The translations under genes and the position numbers were made by a program. Shown in pieces: positions 7,601-12,148 of a DNA stretch of 12,148 nucleotides. Under the pieces are notes generated by a model that had not been told where the DNA came from, searched no databases, and saw only the letters and a program-made list of their open reading frames with translations. Positions within the stretch are counted from its first letter, which is position 1, and each line of letters begins with the position of its first letter. Origin of the DNA: Thermoproteota archaeon (lineage in GTDB: Archaea; Thermoproteota; Thermoprotei_A; Sulfolobales; Desulfurococcaceae); assembly GCA_013154205.1 (NCBI GenBank), contig JAADCY010000139.1, positions 1 to 12,148 on the forward strand, written 5' to 3'.

Positions 7601-9719
7601 TTACAAGGCAGAGCTAAAACTATTGTTTACAAGGACAAATAATGGAGCAGTTATAACGCAGACACAGATAATCAAAGTCTACCTAGTCATCGATAACCCC
7701 GAAAAATATGCACCAAGACTGGAAATAATAGATGCGCACTGGGGAACAGCAGCACCAACATACGTCTATCCCGGAATGAGAGACGAGCCAGCGTCGATAA
7801 CAATAGTAAACAATGGACAGTACCCGGCATACAATGTCAGACTAGAGATAAGCTCCTATAACGCGTTCCCGATGGACAAAGAGATCTATGTAGCGACAAC
7901 CATAGCTCCAGGGGCATCTGTTAGAACGGTCGCCTATTTCGATCTGGGCACAAGTAAGCCTGGCCCTGTCCCCTTAAACTTTACTGTGAAATACCAGATC
8001 AGAATCTACGGTGCAGACATAGACGCTGTCTATACGGCGAACTGGAGACTATTCGTTACAAGGCCGGAGACAATGATCAATAATACAGAAATATATCTTA
8101 TCAGTGCAGGATGGAGGAATAACTGGCCCGTCTATCCCGGCACAAAGAACGCTGAATATACATTCACGGTGGCGAACCTCCTACCATACACGGTCGAGGG
8201 AGTACTAGCCAAACTAATAGTACCAAAGCAGTTCCAGCCACACACAAACTATTCATTGACAACCTATATCGCGGGCCCGATTAACTCCCTCCAAACAATA
8301 ACTGGGAGCTTCAGACTAGACGTCAAGGGAGAGCCAGGTGTTTACAAAGCATATCTAGAGATAACCTACTACATGGCCAGCGGAGGCCCAGGCCTTAGGA
8401 AAACAGTAGTCATACCACTAACTATATCAATAAGTGATCCTAGCACGGCTGTCACGGTCTTGACGTACGGATGGCAGTCCGGGCAGCCCACCCTAGACAT
8501 GAAGGGCGCCAAATACTACGTAGTCATTAGAAACAACGAGATACCACAGATACAGTACCCCATCCTATATGTTAAGCTCCCTAGAGGAATCTATTACGCC
8601 TACGATAACTCCAGCATAGCTAGAGCTTCAGCATCAGCCGCAATAATACCTCAGACCCCCAGCACATCCATGGCAAGCCAGCCGAGCGTTGAACAAATAC
8701 TGAAACTTATCTCGAGCCAGACACAGAGAACAACCGTCACAACTACAACTAAGGGCGCACTAATATCCTTCATAATACCATTAAACCTATGCTTAAAACA
8801 TCCCGGAAAATACATGGTCGACGCGAACCTATCCTACATTGATCCGTGGGGCAGCCAATACAATCTAACCATTAAGTTCCCAATACTGGTGGAGGGTAAA
8901 CCCGCTAAACTAGGAATAACTGCTAGTCCGATGATAATCTTCCATAATGGAACCACATGGTTCACGCTAAGCCTAAACAATACTTCTCCATCACCAATAT
9001 ACAATGTCTATATCATATTAGCACCAATGGCGCCGCTTGCACTACCAATAGATAACATCAAATACATACCTGTCATAGGTCCGGGTAGACAGGTAAACAT
9101 AACCTATAGGCTAGTCTATAACCCGATGAACATGATAACCTATGGCGGAGGAACACCTGTATCGTATGCATCAATACCCTTCAAGATAGCAATAATATAT
9201 CGTGACGCGACAGGAGCCCTCGACATATACAATACTACGATCTCGTCACAGGTAAAGCCATTCATAGACATAGGGATAAGCAGTGATACAAAGGCAAAAT
9301 ACAGTAGCGGAACCCTATCAGTCTCAGGAGTATTGATAAACTATGGTATAACACAGGCGAGAAGCGTAGATGTGACAATAATCTACGGCAACGAGAAAGC
9401 ATCCAATTTCGTCGGCGACATCGATGCGGCGAGCCAGATGGCCTTCAAAGTAACACTCCACACCCCGAGGCTGACCGGGAGAACGGTTACACTAGAGATC
9501 ACCTATAGGGACATGTACAACAATCTCTATTTCAAGACCTACACGCTACCCATAGAGGTTGAAAACGCTACATCGCTCCAGCCAGCACAAGCAACAAGCA
9601 CTGGCCAGCCAACACTAATGCATTACCTCATAATAGGCATGGTAGCCGCATTCCTGATCGGAGTATTCATCCTTATCTATAGGTTCTCACGCCGCCATGC
9701 AAAGAAACTAGGTATATAA
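4680..9719 (+). CDS. Giant membrane-anchored extracellular protein with 13 beta-sandwich-like repeats
   Basis: A 1679-residue protein starting at GTG. Residues 1-34 are a signal peptide or signal anchor: a basic start, a hydrophobic run at about 8-27, and a possible cleavage point near Ser32. Residues 35-1630 are 13 tandem modules of about 120 residues. Residues 1646-1669 form a membrane segment followed by a basic tail (RRHAKK), which places the C terminus inside and the repeats outside. The modules resemble the archaeal COG1361/NEW3-type Ig-like domains: beta-rich, with a YPG motif near the start and PGxY before the last strands. I count close to 40 N-x-S/T sequons, so it is probably heavily N-glycosylated, and only four cysteines in the repeat region. 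It lies between the ABC ATPase and the permease (22 bases before the latter), the place of an adaptor or periplasmic partner. I infer an envelope-spanning component of that machine; an S-layer-bound surface protein is the alternative. No enzymatic motif seen. Confidence 0.85.
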   Translation: MRHITRVSAALLLLAILLQTLSIIGIITYSASQPYFQLVGTSFRSRTGGNVYPGSQNAVLNADFMFNGTQNATQVFACIVSAPSGFSFQDSCSPAYNYNNKIVSSVAPGEVIRFHYIVDVNRTVQPGNYTIELNITYYYNLTLYYQLANITVTVHQYPPLTIRIVDTYWSPDGYPGETSASLNIVFENTADSTISQAEVKAILNAPVEPTHPRTTIRNVSPHTRSVITFNNIFIKPEASPGNYTGTITINAEMSTSDGVTYNATTTVNITFQIQSPPPVDLKVLDYGFAGDYPGPGARNVQLYLKIQNRDRATIQSIVANIMLTNAYFMNGSIYGVTTVNGPINYGGVFTITSPRLVIPPNQTYVLAIYDLDMLLSYSGSTYWVHVRYVLVYQINNMPYDIHILYTHWGNGQVYPGSTGQSLVIGIENLMRARIEGAEAVLQLPNNTFYPGKIYLDNVALTPGSVTRLSFNGINIDRNARPGNYTCNLTIKGLLVDTDGSYRPITISYTLIVTISEPNTSNILELITYRWLTGKAYPSMNNTGIEALLQVIRNAELRNLVATIVLPKGIWAETTARHNETLTLNGPYGYGSIIPLRFTSISIDKNVFGNIYVAIELSGIAVINGANTWVNKTYILKLVVQPPNNILEIVSAHWGTGKAYPWTAQASIQVLTRISDDITVDRLSAEIIYPTGITSIHTGKPYDVWYTNTPHQYGDIIPVQFTGIKINGLSPGNYSFKIIYTGTITVNGGTAYFQINKTVTLVISEPSLNIKLVNAEWNIPDPSHVMDNAGINILLYDNQTGTITQLKAKLLLPKDTASLDGKSYIIRTMTTTINYAQAFSLSFTGIRVNTTMNKLSFTLQLSARIDDSGTIYVLNKTITFTLDIKQANKTFILSRIATTYNGQPAPLLPTAKDVALTITLLNIRSYTVNSLVAELFLPQGLSTIGYNKAIAGPVSPGSQVSLTYRLNVQNLKPGIYKAELKLLFTRTNNGAVITQTQIIKVYLVIDNPEKYAPRLEIIDAHWGTAAPTYVYPGMRDEPASITIVNNGQYPAYNVRLEISSYNAFPMDKEIYVATTIAPGASVRTVAYFDLGTSKPGPVPLNFTVKYQIRIYGADIDAVYTANWRLFVTRPETMINNTEIYLISAGWRNNWPVYPGTKNAEYTFTVANLLPYTVEGVLAKLIVPKQFQPHTNYSLTTYIAGPINSLQTITGSFRLDVKGEPGVYKAYLEITYYMASGGPGLRKTVVIPLTISISDPSTAVTVLTYGWQSGQPTLDMKGAKYYVVIRNNEIPQIQYPILYVKLPRGIYYAYDNSSIARASASAAIIPQTPSTSMASQPSVEQILKLISSQTQRTTVTTTTKGALISFIIPLNLCLKHPGKYMVDANLSYIDPWGSQYNLTIKFPILVEGKPAKLGITASPMIIFHNGTTWFTLSLNNTSPSPIYNVYIILAPMAPLALPIDNIKYIPVIGPGRQVNITYRLVYNPMNMITYGGGTPVSYASIPFKIAIIYRDATGALDIYNTTISSQVKPFIDIGISSDTKAKYSSGTLSVSGVLINYGITQARSVDVTIIYGNEKASNFVGDIDAASQMAFKVTLHTPRLTGRTVTLEITYRDMYNNLYFKTYTLPIEVENATSLQPAQATSTGQPTLMHYLIIGMVAAFLIGVFILIYRFSRRHAKKLGI
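4782..9569 (+). repeat. Thirteen tandem protein repeats of about 120 residues
   Basis: By eye the modules begin at residues 35, 160, 279, 399, 522, 645, 767, 890, 1014, 1137, 1257, 1409 and 1529, so nearly all are 119-125 residues long; the eleventh is about 152. A common opening is hydrophobic-x-hydrophobic, then a short stretch ending in HWG or xW, then YPG (clear in units 4, 9 and 10; degenerate in 5 and 6, which have AYP). A central LP(K/x)G-like motif follows, then GP or PG turns, and PGNY/PGxY about 35-40 residues before the end. Units 7, 8, 12 and 13 have lost YPG. The units differ strongly at both protein and DNA level, so the duplications are old. Confidence 0.8.
8613..8753 (+). other. 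Low-complexity insertion inside repeat unit 11
   Basis: Residues about 1312-1358 interrupt the normal module. They are rich in Ala, Ser, Thr, Pro and Gln, contain a short helix-like segment (VEQILKLISS) and end in a Thr run (TTVTTTT). It explains why this unit is about 30 residues longer than the others. It looks like an exposed, flexible, possibly O-glycosylated loop or hinge. Confidence 0.6.
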
Positions 9720-9723
9720 CAGG

Positions 9724-9736
9724 CCCTATAAGGGAG
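9724..9736 (+). promoter_or_regulatory. CCCTATAAGGG element and Shine-Dalgarno before the permease gene
   Basis: CCCT-ATA-AGGG (9724-9734) is an imperfect palindrome close to the CCTTATAAGG seen before the giant gene. AGGGAG (9731-9736) is five bases before ATG 9742 and is a good ribosome binding site, so part of the symmetry may be a by-product of that role. Confidence 0.4.
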
Positions 9737-9741
9737 CAGTA

Positions 9742-10956
9742 ATGCTGATAACAGATGTTTTAAGACTGGCATCAAAGGCTTTATCGGAGAAGAAGACAAG
9801 GGCAATACTCACAATAATAGGGATAATGATAGGACCTATGGCACTAGTAATGATCAATGGCGTCGTATCAGGCTATAGCAACTACATACTCCAACAAATA
9901 AAAGGCCTAGGGGAAAACCTGATAGTTGTCACACCCAAGCAGAACTTCAAGCTAGGTGAAGCCGACCTAAACTATATCAAATCGCTCCCCGGAGTAGCGG
10001 ATGCAACCCCGTTCTACTCCACACAAGGAGAAGTACGTGTCGGGACGCAGAAGAAAACCGTATTCATATATGCCGTATCTTATTCTTTCCTCTTCAAAGC
10101 AATACCGAGCCTAAAAATAGGAGAGGGAAGCATACCCGCCGATAGCGATATATCAAAGTGCATCATAGGGCACGACATAGCCTATACTAGCCTAGGGACA
10201 CGAGCATATAGCGTAGGAGACGTAATAACAATCCAGATCTACAAGGTTAAGAGCGGCGGCAAAATCCAGATCAAGCACGTAGCATTCCTAGTGGAAGGCA
10301 TCCTCAAGAAATATGGTGGAGCAGCCTTCCTAAACCCTGACCAGACAATATTCATCAGTATGGAGGCGGCCAAGAGGATAATAGGGATAAACCAATGGTC
10401 AGGCATACTAATACTCGCGAAGAGCCCTACGCTGGTCAACAATATCACTGAAACCCTTAAGCAAAGCTATGGAGGAAACATAGACATTGTCTCCTTCCTA
10501 GCAATAGCACAGATAACATCATCAATCACAGGAGCAATAAACTTCATGACTTTCGCGGCAAGCCTAGCAGCGTTCGCAGTCGCAATAGCTGGCGTTGCGG
10601 CTACCATGATAACCTCTGTGATCGAGAGGACTAAGGAGATCGGTGTCATGAAAGCACTTGGTTTCACCGACGGACAGGTATTGTTGCTCATCATAGCAGA
10701 GGGTATAGTTATGAGCTTGATAGGGGGAGTAATAGGTGTATCGCTGGGAATAGCTGGTGCTTATGCACTAGCATCAAGAGGAATGGTCATACATGCAGGT
10801 ACAACTTCAATACTTATAAAGGCAAGCCCAGCTATATCGCCGGAGTTCATAGGTTTCACGATGGCAATGACGATAATGATAGGTATTGTTGGAAGCATAT
10901 TCCCAGCATACAGGGCGGCCAAAATACCTCCTGCAGTGGCTTTAAGATACGAGTAA
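9742..10956 (+). CDS. MacB/FtsX-type ABC transporter permease
   Basis: A 404-residue membrane protein with the full MacB layout. TM1 is at about 21-44, followed by a large extracellular core domain at about 45-260 (MacB_PCD-like, with GENLIVVTP at the start and the LPGVADATP segment). Three more helices lie at about 264-293, 312-345 and 366-390, in the FtsX domain. ERTKEIGVMKALG (295-307) is the cytoplasmic coupling region that contacts the ATPase, and FPAYRAAKIPPAVALRYE at the C terminus is the usual family ending. These permeases work as dimers that turn ATP hydrolysis into movement of the outer domain instead of carrying substrate through the membrane helices. ATG follows AGGGAG by five bases, and the gene starts 22 bases after the giant protein ends, so the two are surely co-transcribed. 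The natural ATPase partner is encoded at 3805-4611. Length is that of MacB without its fused ATPase. Confidence 0.93.
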   Translation: MLITDVLRLASKALSEKKTRAILTIIGIMIGPMALVMINGVVSGYSNYILQQIKGLGENLIVVTPKQNFKLGEADLNYIKSLPGVADATPFYSTQGEVRVGTQKKTVFIYAVSYSFLFKAIPSLKIGEGSIPADSDISKCIIGHDIAYTSLGTRAYSVGDVITIQIYKVKSGGKIQIKHVAFLVEGILKKYGGAAFLNPDQTIFISMEAAKRIIGINQWSGILILAKSPTLVNNITETLKQSYGGNIDIVSFLAIAQITSSITGAINFMTFAASLAAFAVAIAGVAATMITSVIERTKEIGVMKALGFTDGQVLLLIIAEGIVMSLIGGVIGVSLGIAGAYALASRGMVIHAGTTSILIKASPAISPEFIGFTMAMTIMIGIVGSIFPAYRAAKIPPAVALRYE

Positions 10957-10970
10957 ATCTAATTGACAAA

Positions 10971-10980
10971 GATTATTTTA
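10971..10980 (+). terminator. Weak T-rich end of the ABC cluster
   Basis: GATTATTTTA lies 15 bases after the permease stop and just before the promoter of the PadR gene. It could end some transcripts, but it is short and read-through into the regulator gene is possible. Confidence 0.25.
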
Positions 10981-10985
10981 AGAGG

Positions 10986-10995
10986 ATTATATATA
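10986..10995 (+). promoter_or_regulatory. TATA-box promoter of the PadR-family gene
   Basis: The block ATTATATATA at about 10986-10995 is a good archaeal TATA box. RNA should start near 11015-11020, giving a leader of about 45-65 bases. The leader has two TATGTTT copies eight bases apart (11023-11029, 11031-11037) and TGTACA (11044-11049), so it shares the ATGT core with the cluster before the ABC ATPase. That would fit autoregulation. Confidence 0.5.
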
Positions 10996-11061
10996 TTGAT
11001 CTGAAGCCGATAATGCGGTATCTATGTTTTTATGTTTACAGCATGTACAGACACCTAGACG

Positions 11062-11565
11062 GTGGTCTCGTTGCGGGGCATAATGAGTGTTTACGCAAAA
11101 TACCGTGGAATAATACGGCTACTGATACTGTATGTTCTAAGAGAAAAACCACTACATGGCTACGGTATCATGAAAGAGCTAAAAGAGATCATGGGTAAAA
11201 TGCCTGGCCCCGGAAACATTTACCCGCAGATCAGATACTTGCTTAGAAGAAACTATATCGAGATTCATGAAGAAATACAGGAGGGTAGACGCCGAAAAGT
11301 CTACAGGATTACAGAGAAAGGATTGAAATACCTTGAAGAAAACATGGACAGGGTTAATGAAGCGATCGACGTGTTCTCCAGGCTGAAATGCCTGTTTGAT
11401 TATGGTTTCAGAGAGATAATGGCGGAACTATGGGTCTTGATCAAAGTATGGGATAAGGTATCCGAAGAAGACAAGGAAAGAGTAAAAGAGCTAATAGCGT
11501 GTATGAAGGAAGAGCTTGCAAAAATACTGGTAAAATATACGCGTGAGACCAAGTCTTCGTCTTAG
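11062..11565 (+). CDS. PadR-family transcriptional regulator
   Basis: A 167-residue protein if GTG 11062 is the start, or 160 if the in-frame ATG 11083 is used. Neither has a strong Shine-Dalgarno, though GGGG lies a few bases before the ATG; the conserved fold begins after both. The N-terminal half is a PadR winged helix: IIRLLILYVLREKPLHGYGIMKEL-type helices (about 17-40), the GNIYPQIRYLLRRNYIE recognition helix (51-67), and the wing with RRRKVYRITEKG (76-87). The C-terminal half (about 93-160) is helical, as expected for the dimer-forming region. PadR proteins are usually repressors, and many control neighbouring efflux ABC transporters. With its own TATA box 105 bases after the permease gene, it probably controls the ABC/giant-protein cluster and itself. 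The ligand cannot be inferred. Confidence 0.88.
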   Translation: MVSLRGIMSVYAKYRGIIRLLILYVLREKPLHGYGIMKELKEIMGKMPGPGNIYPQIRYLLRRNYIEIHEEIQEGRRRKVYRITEKGLKYLEENMDRVNEAIDVFSRLKCLFDYGFREIMAELWVLIKVWDKVSEEDKERVKELIACMKEELAKILVKYTRETKSSS

Positions 11566-11581
11566 GGTATTGGAGGAGTTA

Positions 11582-11633
11582 CCTGTTTCGGAAAAATTCT
11601 AGCGAACAGGATTGAATAAACTTTGTTTTATTA
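11582..11633. terminator. Hairpin and T tract between convergent genes
   Basis: CCTGTT (11582-11587) pairs with AACAGG (11605-11610), extended by two more pairs if one base bulges. The T-rich run CTTTGTTTTATT follows at 11621-11632, which suits ending the PadR transcript. On the minus strand the loop supplies a T run (11591-11596), which could serve the MgtE-like gene. Confidence 0.4.
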
Positions 11634-12148
11634 ACCCATAACAATCAGCATAAATGCTAGGCTACTCGTTCCAATTATATCGGCGAGACTTGTCAGTATA
11701 GGTGCTAACGTATTATCTGGATCGATTCCTGCTTTGAAACTAATCATAGCAGCATAGTAGGTCAGCACCGTTATGATCACTGTAAGCATCATTCCAGCCG
11801 ACATGACGATCTCCATTACTTTAAGTCCCCAAGCAATTGATGCCCCTCTCGATACAGCTACTGCGAAGCCGAAAATGCTTAGTGAGCCAAATATTATCAG
11901 TGCATGTATCATGTTCAGTAGAACCTGTTTCAGAGTCCATGAATCTGTAGGTAGCCATTTTATCTTGATAGAGCCTAGATGGAGATTTGTTGAAAGCCTT
12001 GACGAAAACCTGCACGCTATAGCTCCACCGTCTTCTAGGAAAGCAGGGATAACGGCAAGTATTCCGATACCTTTAACAATATTATTGATGTTTGTCATTA
12101 AGATAACTCCGGCTAACATGCTCATACTAGTGGAAAACATTATGATCG
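11631..12148 (-). CDS. MgtE-type divalent cation transporter, C-terminal part (5' end outside window)
   Basis: The frame ends with TAA at 11631-11633 and is still open at the window edge. ATG at 12138-12140 is possible but probably internal, because the first visible helix is already part of the domain. Counting from that Met, there are about five hydrophobic segments: 8-32, 73-97, 103-131 and two shorter ones to 168. The stretch AFLEDGGAIACRFSSRLST (33-51) matches the MgtE motif around the end of the first core helix. GIDPDNTLAPILTSLADIIG (138-157) matches the second conserved MgtE motif, with Asp154 at the position of the conserved membrane Asp thought to line the Mg2+ path. Archaeal relatives often carry two such domains in one chain, so the missing N-terminal part may be a second copy. 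It should move Mg2+ or a similar ion across the cytoplasmic membrane. Convergent with the PadR gene, with no sign of a functional link. Confidence 0.85.
   Translation of the reverse strand, partial: IIMFSTSMSMLAGVILMTNINNIVKGIGILAVIPAFLEDGGAIACRFSSRLSTNLHLGSIKIKWLPTDSWTLKQVLLNMIHALIIFGSLSIFGFAVAVSRGASIAWGLKVMEIVMSAGMMLTVIITVLTYYAAMISFKAGIDPDNTLAPILTSLADIIGTSSLAFMLIVMG

Noticed and set aside
4782..9569. Recent DNA-level tandem duplication in the giant gene
   Set aside because: The units share only short protein motifs; I see no long identical DNA stretches between them, so the repeats are ancient and should not cause slippage.
4680..9719. The giant protein as the main S-layer protein or as a tetrabrachion-like stalk
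   Set aside because: A main S-layer protein would not be expected within an ABC transporter cluster and would need strong expression signals. Tetrabrachion is dominated by coiled coil, while this protein is beta-rich repeats with no heptads. A minor S-layer-associated role remains possible.
11013..11198. Small open frame of 61 codons starting in the PadR leader
   Set aside because: It runs out of frame through the conserved PadR helix-turn-helix coding region, has no ribosome site, and the peptide has no recognisable features.

Overview
The window looks like chromosomal DNA of a hyperthermophilic archaeon, most probably a Thermoproteota (Crenarchaeota) member close to the Desulfurococcales. 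This rests on TATA-box promoters, T-rich transcript ends, Shine-Dalgarno motifs of the GGTGA/GGTGATC type, heavy use of AGG/AGA and ATA codons, and the gene set: a plant/fungal-type proton ATPase, an FrhB-family flavoprotein, and a large membrane-anchored protein with many glycosylation sequons. The species assignment is inference. I see no rRNA, tRNA, CRISPR or insertion sequence.

Layout. (1) 1-1003, plus strand: the tail of an iron-sulfur protein that overlaps (TAATG) an FrhB-type flavin/Fe-S subunit. (2) 1036-3537, minus strand: a P3A-type proton-pumping ATPase, convergent with the FrhB gene. (3) 3538-3804: a divergent control region of 267 bases, unusually rich in dyads. (4) 3805-10956, plus strand: a three-gene transporter cluster. 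It comprises a MacB/LolD-type ABC ATPase, a 1679-residue extracellular protein made of 13 tandem domains of about 120 residues between an N-terminal hydrophobic segment and a C-terminal membrane anchor, and a MacB/FtsX-type permease. (5) 11062-11565 (or from 11083), plus strand: a PadR-family repressor with its own promoter. (6) 11631-12148, minus strand, running off the window: the C-terminal half of an MgtE-type divalent cation transporter.

How the parts may work together. The ATPase and the permease make a standard MacB-like mechanotransmission module, which moves no substrate through its own membrane segments but couples ATP hydrolysis to motion outside the cell. Bacterial MacB acts on MacA and TolC. 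This archaeon should have neither, and the gene in the matching place encodes a giant string of beta-sandwich-like modules long enough to reach far into the space under an S-layer. I propose that ATPase + permease + 13-domain protein form an archaeal envelope machine (exporter, stretching device or surface-assembly machine), probably controlled by the neighbouring PadR protein. This is the most interesting content of the window. The function is inferred from gene order and architecture, not demonstrated.
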